Assembly: GCA_049517675.1 (NCBI GenBank)
Contig: JBEKRV010000002.1
Location: 61,769-125,768 of the forward strand
DNA from: Bog-756 sp049517675
Lineage (GTDB): Bacteria; Actinomycetota; Acidimicrobiia; Acidimicrobiales; RAAP-2
Length of the DNA stretch: 64,000 nt
Reading direction: 5' to 3'
Below are positions 33,390-41,410 of this stretch, in pieces. How positions within the stretch are numbered: position 1 is the first letter of the stretch; every line of letters starts with the position of its first letter. The notes under the pieces were generated by a model, which saw only the letters and a program-made list of their open reading frames with translations, ran no database searches and was not told the DNA's origin. Position numbers and translations under genes: made by a program.

Positions 33390-34720
33390 CCCGCCGGCAC
33401 TTCCCCCTGTGGACCCTGCTCGGCGTGGTCCTCGTCGTGGCCCTTCTGTTCGGAAGCGGTGCGTTCGCCTCGGCGCCGCCGACCAATGCCGAACGGGCGA
33501 GCTCCATCGAGCAGATCATCCGGTGCCCGAGCTGCGAAGACCTCTCGGTCGCCGTGTCGAGCGCACCGACGGCAGTGACGGTGCGCGCGACGGTCGACCG
33601 ACTGGTGGGCGAGGGCCGGAGCGACCAGCAGATCGAGAACTTCCTGGTCGCGCGCTACGGGTCGGCCATCGTGCTCGACCCCCCGACCAGCGGGTGGGCG
33701 GTCCTGGTCTGGCTGCTCCCGGTCGTCGTCGGGTTCGCCGCCGTCGTGGCGCTCGCCGCGGCGTTGACGCGGAGGCGGCGGCAGAGTGACGCCGATCTCG
33801 ACGCCGACCTGCGTTCGGGGACCGCCGACGCCGGGATGGTGGACGAGCGACGGCGGTTCCTCCTGCAGTCACTGGCCGACGCCGACGCCGAATACCTCGC
33901 CGGGGACCTGTCCGACGTCGACTACCTGAGGCTGCGCCAGCGCGACCTGGCCCGGCTGGGCTTTCTCGGCCCGATCGCCGCCGGTGTCGGACCCGCGGGG
34001 TCACCGGCGGCGGTGACCGCCGCCGGTACCACCACCACCGTCGACTCCCTCGAATCCGCCACGTCCGGCTCCGTCGCCACCGCGACGCTTCCGGCGTCCG
34101 CTGGGGTCCCCTCGGACGTGACCTACGACGGGGACGCTGCGGTGGCACCGGAGCGGGGGCGACGCGGTCGGAACCGGTGGTTCCTCGTCGGCGCCGTGGT
34201 CTGCTTCGTGGCGGCACTGATCCTCGCCGTCCCGCTGTTCACCTCGGTCCGGCTGCCGGGCGAGACCGCCACCGGCTCGGTGGCCCTCAGTCCGAGCCAG
34301 CAACTCGCCCGGTCACTCGATCAGGCGGCGACCGTGGAGAACGAGGGCCAACTCGGTCAGGCCGCGCAGCTCTACCAGCAGATCCTGACCACCCACCCCG
34401 ACGACGAGGTTGCCCTGGCCCAACTCGGCTGGCTCGAGTACCGGGTCGGCCAGGACGGCTCGAGCGCCTCGCTGATCAGTGACGCCCGGGCCAAGCTGGA
34501 ACAGGCGGCCGCCCTCGCTCCGGACGACTACGCCGTCCACCTGTACCTCGGCACCGTCCTGCTCGATCAGGACGGGAACGCCGCAGGAGCGGCCGACCAG
34601 TACCGCCTGTTCCTGGCCGACGATCCGCCGTCCTCGGTACTGGACCAGGCGTCGGCCACCCTGCGCACTGCGTTCACCCAGGCCGGGCAGCCCGTTCCGG
34701 CCGGGGTCCCTGCCGGCTGA
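33386..34720 (+). CDS. ccmH: CcmH-CcmI fusion, cytochrome c biogenesis
   Basis: A 444-residue fusion. Residues 1-130 are CcmH-like: a signal anchor, then IIRCPSCEDLSV with the CXXC thiol pair (Cys47, Cys50), the three-helix domain, and a second membrane helix near 105-125. Residues ~140-200 resemble the linker of CcmI. A third membrane helix lies near 270-290, and tetratricopeptide-like repeats follow to the end (AAQLYQQILTTHPDDEVALA and ALAPDDYAVHLYLGTVLLD). The TPR part should hold apocytochrome for CcmF. E. coli CcmH is also bipartite. It ends 9 nt from a convergent gene. Confidence 0.88.
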   Translation: MTRRHFPLWTLLGVVLVVALLFGSGAFASAPPTNAERASSIEQIIRCPSCEDLSVAVSSAPTAVTVRATVDRLVGEGRSDQQIENFLVARYGSAIVLDPPTSGWAVLVWLLPVVVGFAAVVALAAALTRRRRQSDADLDADLRSGTADAGMVDERRRFLLQSLADADAEYLAGDLSDVDYLRLRQRDLARLGFLGPIAAGVGPAGSPAAVTAAGTTTTVDSLESATSGSVATATLPASAGVPSDVTYDGDAAVAPERGRRGRNRWFLVGAVVCFVAALILAVPLFTSVRLPGETATGSVALSPSQQLARSLDQAATVENEGQLGQAAQLYQQILTTHPDDEVALAQLGWLEYRVGQDGSSASLISDARAKLEQAAALAPDDYAVHLYLGTVLLDQDGNAAGAADQYRLFLADDPPSSVLDQASATLRTAFTQAGQPVPAGVPAG

Positions 34721-34729
34721 ACCGCCGGG

Positions 34730-35701
34730 TCAGGGTACGAGCACGACCTTTCCGGCGATGGTCCGGTCGATCAGGCCCTCCATCACCGCGGCCGCCTCCT
34801 CGAGGCGCCGGGTCGCCGGCCGGGTCGGGTGGAGCCGCCCGGCGGCCACCATGCCCATGAGTTCGTCGATCACCGCCCGGTTGCCGAGGGGGTCCTTGAA
34901 CGTCCACCCGCCCCAGTCCACACCGATCAGGGTGCGGTTGTTGAGCAGGACCTGATTGGTCGGGATGGAAGGGATCGTCCCGGAGGCGAAACCGATGACG
35001 CAGAACCGTCCCATGTGGCGGGTGGCCCGCAGCGCCGGCTCGGCGTAAGCGCCACCCACCGGATCGACGACGACGTCCACGCCGCCCCCGGAGAGCTCGC
35101 GGGCCCTGGCCTTCAGGTCCTCGTCCTCGTAGGCGATGGTGGCCTCGGCCCCCATGGCCACGGCCGCCGCGAGCTTGTCGGGGGTGGAGGCGGCGGCGAT
35201 GACCCGTGCACCGAGTGCGGTGGCCACGTCCACCGCCGCCAACCCGATGCCCCCACCGGCACCGAGGACCAGTACCCACTCGTCCGGGGCCACGGTGGTG
35301 CGACGGGTCAGGGTGAACAGGGCCGTGCAGTAGCTCTGGACGAGGGCGGCGGCCTGGGCGAGGTCGATGGCCTCGGGCACGGCTACCAGCGACAGTGAGG
35401 GCACCGTCACCTGGCCGGCGAACCCACCGAAGCCGCAGAAGGCCAGCACCCGGTCGCCCACGGCGTGGTCGGTGACGCCCGGGCCGACCGCGGACACGAT
35501 GCCGGCCACCTCGCTCCCGGGTACGAACGGGGTCGGCGGTTTGAGCTGGTACCGGCCCTGGCAGATCAGCCCGTCGACGAAGTTGACGCCGGCGGCGGCC
35601 ACGTCGACGACCACCATCCCGTCACCGGGCGCCGGGACGGGACGTTCCTCGACCATGAGCGTGTCGAGGGGACCGAACTCCTCGCAGACGACCGCACGCA
35701 T
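34730..35701 (-). CDS. Zinc-independent NADPH:quinone oxidoreductase (MDR family)
   Basis: A 323-residue medium-chain reductase. The N-terminal GroES-like domain starts RAVVCEEFGPLDTLMVEERP, and the Rossmann domain has VLVLGAGGGIGLAAVDVA. The sequence lacks the zinc-binding cysteines of alcohol dehydrogenases, consistent with quinone or enone reduction. ATG at 35701 is favoured: TAGGTT lies seven nt upstream, and the longer open frame beyond it is antisense of the neighbouring gene. It is convergent with the ccm operon. The true substrate may be an acrylyl-CoA-like enone. Confidence 0.82.
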   Translation of the reverse strand: MRAVVCEEFGPLDTLMVEERPVPAPGDGMVVVDVAAAGVNFVDGLICQGRYQLKPPTPFVPGSEVAGIVSAVGPGVTDHAVGDRVLAFCGFGGFAGQVTVPSLSLVAVPEAIDLAQAAALVQSYCTALFTLTRRTTVAPDEWVLVLGAGGGIGLAAVDVATALGARVIAAASTPDKLAAAVAMGAEATIAYEDEDLKARARELSGGGVDVVVDPVGGAYAEPALRATRHMGRFCVIGFASGTIPSIPTNQVLLNNRTLIGVDWGGWTFKDPLGNRAVIDELMGMVAAGRLHPTRPATRRLEEAAAVMEGLIDRTIAGKVVLVP

Positions 35702-35741
35702 GGCGCAGAACCTAGCCCGCACCCGGCGCCGCCGGGCCGGC

Positions 35742-36911
35742 TCACGAGGGGGCCAGCTGTCGGAGGCGACCCACGACCCCGGCGAAGGCGCCGGCGAATG
35801 CGTCGACGTCCTCGTCGGTCGTGGACCAGCCGACCGAGAGCCGCACCGACCGCTCGCCGTCCACGCCCATGGCCTGGAGCACGGGGGACGGTTCGAGTGA
35901 CTCCGACGAGCACGACGACCCCGAGTGCACGGCCACACCGGCCTGGTCGAGACCGAGAAGGACCGGTTCGGCCTCGACGCCTTCCACGCCGAAGCAGACG
36001 ATGTGGGGCACCCGACCGGTCGTGTCGCCGTACGGGACGACACCGTCCACCTCGAGGGCGGTGGCCAGGAGCCGATCGGTGTGCCGCCGGGCCAGGGCCG
36101 CCTCGTCGATCAGCCGGCCCGACCCGGCCAGGACCTGGACCGCCGCGCCGAAGCCGATCGCCCCGCGCACGTTCTCGAGGCCCGCCCGCCGGCCCCGCTC
36201 CTGTTCGCCACCGACCAGGAACGGCTCGATCAGGAGCCCCCGTCGGAGGATCAGTGCCCCGACGCCGACCGGTCCGCCCAGCTTGTGGGAGGACACCGAC
36301 ACCAGGTCGGCCCCCGACGAACCGGCGTCCCAGGCGGAGTGCCCGGCCACCGCCACTGCGTCGACGTGTACCGGAACGCCGTGTCTCCGGCACAGCTCGA
36401 CCACGGCGGGTAGGTCATGGATCGTCCCGACCTCGTGGTTGGCGGCCTGGCAGTGGACGAGTTCCGGAGGACGCCCGTGCCGGGCGACGGAGCCGGTCAG
36501 GGCGTCCTCGACGGCGGCCGGGTGGATCCGGCCCATCCCGTCCACCTCGATCGGGACGACGGCGCCGTGCCGGGCCGATGCGTCCCGCACGGCGGAGTGC
36601 TCGACGGCCGCACAGGCCACCGGGGCCGGGGCACCGTGGCGACCGGGTGCGCCGACGGCCAGCACGCCCCACACCGCGGCATTGATCGCCTCGGTGCCAC
36701 CCGAGGTCAGGACGACCTGGCGGGGACGGACACCGAAGAATCCCGCCACCTGCTCGCGGGCCTCCTCGAGCGCCACACGGACCATGCGACCCTCGGTATG
36801 GACCCGACCGGGGTCGGCGGTGATCCCCGTGTCGTCCCAGGCCGCCATGGCGGCCCCGGCTTCGGGGCGGAGCGGGGTGGTGGAGGCGTGGTCGAGGTAG
36901 TGGCGGGCCAC
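35742..36911 (-). CDS. iscS: Cysteine desulfurase (IscS/NifS family)
   Basis: Takes sulfur from cysteine as a persulfide for Fe-S clusters and thiolated tRNA. The 389-residue PLP enzyme begins HYLDHASTTPLRPEA. The PLP lysine is in SVSSHKLGGPVGVGAL, an aromatic-binding histidine in VHCQAANHEVGT, and the catalytic Cys in the loop SGSSCSSESLEPS. The GTG at 36911 is nine nt after the stop of the SufR-like regulator, so both are probably on one mRNA. No IscU or SufU is visible in the window. Confidence 0.92.
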   Translation of the reverse strand: MARHYLDHASTTPLRPEAGAAMAAWDDTGITADPGRVHTEGRMVRVALEEAREQVAGFFGVRPRQVVLTSGGTEAINAAVWGVLAVGAPGRHGAPAPVACAAVEHSAVRDASARHGAVVPIEVDGMGRIHPAAVEDALTGSVARHGRPPELVHCQAANHEVGTIHDLPAVVELCRRHGVPVHVDAVAVAGHSAWDAGSSGADLVSVSSHKLGGPVGVGALILRRGLLIEPFLVGGEQERGRRAGLENVRGAIGFGAAVQVLAGSGRLIDEAALARRHTDRLLATALEVDGVVPYGDTTGRVPHIVCFGVEGVEAEPVLLGLDQAGVAVHSGSSCSSESLEPSPVLQAMGVDGERSVRLSVGWSTTDEDVDAFAGAFAGVVGRLRQLAPS

Positions 36912-36920
36912 GGCTGGCGG

Positions 36921-37667
36921 TCAGACCACGGCGGCACAGGAGTCGTCGCCCTTGGCACGGGACGACGACAGGACGACCGGCACGACGGCGGGATCGTCAC
37001 CGCACAGGCCGGCCAGCAGTCCCTTGACCATGCCACGGTCGACGGCACACAGGACCGGGTACTGCGAGGCGGCATCACCGAACGGGCAGTTGTCGGCCAC
37101 CACGGCGGTCGAGGTCCCCTGGTCCTCGGCGTGGGCGTCGAACCCGTGGGCCGTCAGGGTGTCGGCGATCGCGTGCATCGCCGTACGTAGCGACCGCTGG
37201 CTGTCCCCGGGGGACATCTGGCCGGCGAGGGTGCGTCCGTACTCCTCGCCCACCCGCTCGGCCATGCTCTCGGCGGCCTGGGGGCCCAGCATCTGGAGGG
37301 CCTCCTGGAGCAGCAGGACCAGCAGGTCGTCCCGGCGGGTCAGCAGATCGAGGGTGGGGTCGTTCCCGATGGCCCGGAACCGCTTGGACGGTCGCCCGGC
37401 CCCGTTGCCGGCGGCACGTTCCATGGTGACCTCGACGTAGCCGCCGGTGGCCAGCCGCTCGAGGTGGTGTCGGGCGACATTGGGGTGGAGGGAGAACTGG
37501 GCAGCCACCTCGGAGGCCGTGGACCCCGGATTCGATCGGACGAAGAGGTAGATCTCCCGTCGGGTGGGATCGCCGAATGCGGAGGTCACCGCGGTCACCG
37601 CCGCGGCGAAGTGGCTGTCGGAGTCCGAGGCTGGAGGGCCCACGGGGCTGTCCGGGTCGGGCTGCAC
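36921..37667 (-). CDS. SufR-like iron-sulfur transcriptional regulator
   Basis: A 248-residue protein with an N-terminal winged helix (DPTRREIYLFVRSNPGSTAS, HPNVARHHLERLATGGYVEV; residues 32-81) and a C-terminal sensor domain. Four cysteines near the end (194, 207, 222, 244) have spacing C-x12-C-x14-C-x21-C. Cyanobacterial and mycobacterial SufR, an Fe-S-sensing repressor of cluster assembly genes, also use a C-x12-C start. The link to cysteine desulfurase downstream and Mrp on the other strand supports this role. GTG at 37667 has TAGACT seven nt upstream (leaderless). Target sites are not identified. Confidence 0.72.
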   Translation of the reverse strand: MQPDPDSPVGPPASDSDSHFAAAVTAVTSAFGDPTRREIYLFVRSNPGSTASEVAAQFSLHPNVARHHLERLATGGYVEVTMERAAGNGAGRPSKRFRAIGNDPTLDLLTRRDDLLVLLLQEALQMLGPQAAESMAERVGEEYGRTLAGQMSPGDSQRSLRTAMHAIADTLTAHGFDAHAEDQGTSTAVVADNCPFGDAASQYPVLCAVDRGMVKGLLAGLCGDDPAVVPVVLSSSRAKGDDSCAAVV

Positions 37668-37713
37668 GTCCCCTAGTCTACCGGTGACGCCGAATTCCCC
37701 TCAGGAGAGCCCC
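37668..37713. promoter_or_regulatory. Bidirectional promoter with overlapping -10 boxes (SufR-like / mrp)
   Basis: In the 46-bp spacer the plus-strand box TAGTCT (37674-37679) and the minus-strand box TAGACT (37680-37675) share five bases, because the sequence CTAGTCTA is nearly symmetric. The minus-strand box ends 7 nt before the SufR-like GTG (leaderless). The plus-strand transcript would have a ~28-nt leader with AGGAG (37703-37707) six nt before the mrp ATG. A regulator bound here would control both directions. Confidence 0.6.
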
Positions 37714-38916
37714 ATGTCCATCGACGAGTCCCAGGTCGCAGCTGTTGTCGCGGCCGTGGTCGACCCCGAGCTGCGCCGTCCACTGGGGGAGTTGGGCATG
37801 GTCGGCCAGGTCCGCGCCAAGCGGAAGAAGGTGACGGTCGAGTTGGAGTTGCCTGTCACCCAGTACCCCCAGGTCGACGAGCTCCTGTCCCGGGTACGGG
37901 CCGCGGTGGCGGCGCCGGGAGGGGTCGACGAGGTGGTCGTCGACACCACGGTCATGGGGGAGGAGCCCCGTGCCCGATTGCGGATGCTCCTGCGAGGCGA
38001 CGCGGTGGACGGCGGGGTCATGCACGCGGCAGACCACGACCACGGCCACGACCACGGCCACGGCCACGGTGGCGGACACGGACAGGGCGGGTCCCTCGGG
38101 CACGAGGAGGGACGGCCCAACAAGTTCATGGAGCCCCGGTCGAAGACCCGGATCCTGGGCATCTCCTCGGGCAAGGGCGGCGTGGGCAAGTCCTCGGTGA
38201 CGGTGAACCTGGCCGTGGCCCTGTCGAAGGCCGGCTACGACGTGGGCATCCTCGACGCCGACGTGTACGGGTTCTCGGTCCCGAAGATGCTCGGCGTGCA
38301 CACCGACCCGCTGATCATCGGCGACCTGGTGGTGCCGCCCACCGCAAACGGCGTCCGGTGCCTGTCGATGGGATTCTTCGTGGCCGACGACACGCCCGTG
38401 ATCTGGCGCGGACCGATGCTGCACAAGGCACTCGAGCAGTTCCTGGTGGACGCCTACTGGGGCGAGCCGGACTTCTTGCTGATCGACATGCCGCCGGGCA
38501 CCGGCGACGTGACCCTGTCACTTGGCCAGTACCTGACCAAGACCGAGGTCTTCGTGGTCACGACGCCCCAGCCCGCCGCACAGCGGGTGGCCCAGCGTTC
38601 GGCCTACGCAGCGCGCAAGCTGAAGCTGGCCGTGCGAGGGGTGATCGAGAACATGAGCTGGTTCACCGGGGACGACGGTACGTGCTACGAACTGTTCGGC
38701 AGTGGCGGGGGAGAGCAGCTGGCCAAGGATCTCGGTGTACCGCTCATCGGGAAGGTGCCGCTCGTCCCCGCGCTCCGCGAGGGGGGCGACGAGGGTGTGC
38801 CCGTGGTGGTGGCCGACCCGGACGGCGAGGCGGCCGTCGTGTTCACCGAGCTGGCCGCGACCATCGCGTCCCTCGGACCGGCGCGCGTCTACCGGCGGGA
38901 ACTCACGGTCAAGTAG
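37714..38916 (+). CDS. mrp: Mrp/NBP35-type iron-sulfur carrier ATPase with a histidine-rich linker
   Basis: A 400-residue P-loop protein that carries and delivers [4Fe-4S] clusters. Residues 1-93 are a MIP18 (DUF59) domain. Residues 104-130 form a linker with nine histidines alternating with Asp and Gly (HDHGHDHGHGH). The ATPase domain follows with the deviant Walker A SGKGGVGKS (152-160) and IDMPPGTGD. Where many Mrp proteins have the bridging CxxC after ENMS, this one reads ENMSWFTGDDGTCYELFG with a single Cys. That differs from the E. coli pattern. It is divergent from the Fe-S regulator and the cysteine desulfurase. Confidence 0.88.
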   Translation: MSIDESQVAAVVAAVVDPELRRPLGELGMVGQVRAKRKKVTVELELPVTQYPQVDELLSRVRAAVAAPGGVDEVVVDTTVMGEEPRARLRMLLRGDAVDGGVMHAADHDHGHDHGHGHGGGHGQGGSLGHEEGRPNKFMEPRSKTRILGISSGKGGVGKSSVTVNLAVALSKAGYDVGILDADVYGFSVPKMLGVHTDPLIIGDLVVPPTANGVRCLSMGFFVADDTPVIWRGPMLHKALEQFLVDAYWGEPDFLLIDMPPGTGDVTLSLGQYLTKTEVFVVTTPQPAAQRVAQRSAYAARKLKLAVRGVIENMSWFTGDDGTCYELFGSGGGEQLAKDLGVPLIGKVPLVPALREGGDEGVPVVVADPDGEAAVVFTELAATIASLGPARVYRRELTVK

Positions 38917-39108
38917 AGCCGATGTGGCCGGCAGGGCGCCTGCCGCTGCGTCGGTTCGGCACGGGTCCGGGAACACCTCTGCCCGATGGGAGGGCGAGTC
39001 CTTCCCGGAATCCGGGAAGCCGGACGCCGGCCCACGCGCCGGTACCCGTCGGTTGGATGCTGCCAACTACCGCTCAAGCCCAGGGCCGATGTGCACGATG
39101 TGTTCACT

Positions 39109-39330
39109 ATGGGGCTCCGATGGCCGATCATCCATGAACAGGTCGAACCCGACGACGATGTCGTCGAGTCGGCGGAGCTCGGCATCTTCACCATCGACGA
39201 GTTCGTCGGGGAGCTCCGCCGCCTGAGAAGGGAGCGCGACTGCCTGCGCGACCTTCTGGTCGATGCCGGCTTCTCGCTCCGTGTAGACCTCATCGCCCGC
39301 TGCGCCGGCGATCCTCAGTTCGTCGACTGA
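39109..39330 (+). CDS. Possible small hypothetical protein, 73 residues
   Basis: Family not recognised. ATG at 39109 (GTG at 39100 is an in-frame alternative) opens a charged 73-residue frame. It contains an acidic stretch QVEPDDDVVESAELG, a helix EFVGELRRLRRERDCLRDL that could form a coiled coil, and a C-terminal RVDLIARCAGDP. There is no clear ribosome site, and the frame stops immediately before a tandem repeat array. Codon use is like that of its neighbours. It could be a chance frame. Confidence 0.4.
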   Translation: MGLRWPIIHEQVEPDDDVVESAELGIFTIDEFVGELRRLRRERDCLRDLLVDAGFSLRVDLIARCAGDPQFVD

Positions 39331-39332
39331 CG

Positions 39333-39412
39333 GGGTGGGCGGCCGGTCGGGTGGGCGGCCGGTCGGGTGGGCGACCGACGGGGTGGGCGACCGACGGGGT
39401 GGGCGGCGCCAC
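39333..39412. repeat. Tandem repeat, 16-bp unit, about five copies
   Basis: Units start at 39333, 39349, 39365, 39381 and 39397. All share GGGTGGGC, followed by GGCCGGTC in the first two and GACCGACG in the third and fourth; the fifth diverges after GGGTGGGCGG. The array begins two bases after the stop of the small gene and lies in the 129-bp gap before the convergent cyclopropane synthase gene. Confidence 0.9.
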
Positions 39413-39459
39413 GCTGCCACCGGCCCGGGTCGGCCCGGGTCGGCCCTGCGCGGTCTCGA

Positions 39460-40815
39460 TCAATCCCAATCGTTCCTGGTGCGGGGCATGCCGCTCGATC
39501 CGTCGGCGTCGGGCACCACGCCGAGCACCTGGTGGACGGCGATGCCCCCGTCGTCGAACCCGATGGCCGAACCCGCCATGTAGAGCCTCCAGATCTCGGC
39601 ACGGGCCCGCCCGACCAGCTTCACCGCCTCGTCCCAGTGAGCTTCGAGGTTGGCCACCCAGCAGTGGAGGGTGCGCGAGTAGTGCTCACGGAGGGACTCG
39701 ACGTCGCGCATCTCGAACCCTGCCCGTTCCATGGCGAGAACCACCTTGCCCACGTCGATGAGCTCACCGTCGGGGAAGACGTAGCGGCCGATGAAGGTCC
39801 GTGACCCGAGTCTCGATCCCCCCGGCGACGAGATGGCGTGGTTGAGAAGGCGCCCGGTGGGTGCCAGCAGACGTCGGAGGGTGGTGAAGTATTCGAGTGT
39901 CCGCGCCGTACCGACATGTTCGAACATCCCGATCGACGAGATGGCGTCGAACTGCTCGCCGTGGAGATCCCGGTAGTCCTGGTAGCGGATCTCGACCGCG
40001 TCCTCGAGGCCGGCCTCGCGTACCCGCTCGCGGGCCCGGTCGACCTGCTCGTGGCTGAGAGCGACGCCGACCACGGTGGCCCCGTGGTGGAGGGCCGCGT
40101 GGATGGCCATCGACCCCCATCCGCACCCGACATCGAGCAACCGGGACCCGGGGCGGTCATCGAGGCCGAGCTTCCGGCAGACCAGCTCGTGCTTGGCGGC
40201 CTGAGCCTCGTCGAGGGTGGTTGCGGGGGTGACGAACCGGGCGCACGAATAGGTCCAGCTCGATCCGAGGACGAGCTCGTAGAAGTCGTTGCCCACGTCG
40301 TAGTGGTGGCTGATGGCCCGGGCGTCCCGCCTGGGCGAGTGGATCCGGCCCGATGGCCGGCACTCCTCGGGAGGCGGGGGGAGCGGAGCGCCGATCGCCC
40401 CGACCCTGACTGCGGCGCGGAGCGTCGCGGCCAGAGCGCGTCCGTCGAATCCGCGGAGCCTGGCCGGTGAGGCGTCGCGCAGGGCGACGAGGACCTCGAA
40501 GACGTCCCCCTCGATCGACAGGTCGCCGGCGACGAAGGCCCGGGAGACGCCGAGCTCACCCGGCGCCCACGCGATGCGCCGCAGGGCGTCGGGCGAGTGG
40601 ACGCTCAGGGTGCCGACGGCGTCCTGGTGCTCGAGGCGACTGCCGTCCCAGAAGTCGATCCGAACACGGGCGCCGGGACCCATGAGCAGATCGAGCAGCG
40701 GAGCGAGCGCCTCGGCCGCACTGCCGGGAGGTGCGCTCGAACCGGTGCCGTAGGGAGCGCCGACCTTCTCCGCCGCGGCCTGCTGATCGTGCCGACCCGT
40801 CTCCCGGATGACCAT
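39460..40815 (-). CDS. cfa: Cyclopropane-fatty-acyl-phospholipid synthase family methyltransferase
   Basis: Adds a SAM-derived methylene (or methyl) group to unsaturated acyl chains of membrane phospholipids. The 451-residue protein has the CFA N-terminal domain. The active-site motif SHHYDVGNDFYELVLG comes next, then SAM motif I LLDVGCGWGSM, YQDYRDLHGEQFDAI, SIGMFEHVG, and the C-terminal AGSAIGFDDGG. This matches actinobacterial CFA synthases that may make methyl-branched (tuberculostearic-like) or cyclopropane fatty acids. The ATG at 40815 has GAGGAGG upstream, and TAGGAT (40860-40855) is a probable -10. Confidence 0.9.
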   Translation of the reverse strand: MVIRETGRHDQQAAAEKVGAPYGTGSSAPPGSAAEALAPLLDLLMGPGARVRIDFWDGSRLEHQDAVGTLSVHSPDALRRIAWAPGELGVSRAFVAGDLSIEGDVFEVLVALRDASPARLRGFDGRALAATLRAAVRVGAIGAPLPPPPEECRPSGRIHSPRRDARAISHHYDVGNDFYELVLGSSWTYSCARFVTPATTLDEAQAAKHELVCRKLGLDDRPGSRLLDVGCGWGSMAIHAALHHGATVVGVALSHEQVDRARERVREAGLEDAVEIRYQDYRDLHGEQFDAISSIGMFEHVGTARTLEYFTTLRRLLAPTGRLLNHAISSPGGSRLGSRTFIGRYVFPDGELIDVGKVVLAMERAGFEMRDVESLREHYSRTLHCWVANLEAHWDEAVKLVGRARAEIWRLYMAGSAIGFDDGGIAVHQVLGVVPDADGSSGMPRTRNDWD

Positions 40816-40950
40816 GACGACCTCCTCGATCGGTCCTCTGCCCCGATGCCGTCGATCCTACGACCGTCGTCGATCCGTCTCAACGGGGTCGCGCTCAACG
40901 GGATCGCCGCCGCCCTACGGGTGCGGGATCACCGGTGACATGCTGGGTAC

Positions 40951-41349
40951 GTGAAGACCGTTCTGAACATCCTGTGGCTGGTGCTCTGCGGCCTATGGCT
41001 CGCCATCGGCTACGTGATCGCCGGTGTGGTGATGTGCATCCTCATCGTCACCATCCCGTTCGGCATCGCCAGCTTCCGCCTGGCCGCCTTCACGTTGTGG
41101 CCGTTCGGCCGGACGCTCGTGCCCAAGCCGGACGCCGGTGCCGGATCGTTCATCGGGAACGTGCTGTGGTTCCTGCTGGCCGGGCTGTGGATGGCCATGG
41201 CCCACATCGTCACCGGGGTCCTCCTCTGTGTCACGATCGTCGGGATCCCGCTCGGAATCGCCGACTTCAAGCTGGCGGCGGCGGCGATCGCCCCGCTGGG
41301 CAAGGACATCGTGTCGACCGACGATCCGCGCGCCGTCAGTCGGGTCTGA
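40951..41349 (+). CDS. yccF: YccF-domain membrane protein
   Basis: A 132-residue protein built from two copies of the YccF domain, each with a membrane-associated helical hairpin. The two copies are visible as VLNILWLVLCGLWLAIGYVI with IPFGIASFRLAAF, and NVLWFLLAGLWMAMAHIVTG with IPLGIADFKLAAA. The GTG at 40951 gives the standard MKTVLNILW start. Function is unknown; YccF proteins are widespread inner-membrane proteins. It stands alone, divergent from the cyclopropane synthase gene. Confidence 0.87.
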   Translation: MKTVLNILWLVLCGLWLAIGYVIAGVVMCILIVTIPFGIASFRLAAFTLWPFGRTLVPKPDAGAGSFIGNVLWFLLAGLWMAMAHIVTGVLLCVTIVGIPLGIADFKLAAAAIAPLGKDIVSTDDPRAVSRV

Positions 41350-41410
41350 CGGCCGGGAGCGGAGCGGCCTCCCGACCTTGCGTCGCACCCCGGATTTCCG
41401 GGTCGACTGC

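Noticed and set aside
39333..39412. Tandem repeats considered as a CRISPR array.
   Set aside because: Units are directly adjacent with no unique spacers, are only 16 bp long, and no cas gene is in the window. The same applies to the 14-bp and 17-bp arrays.
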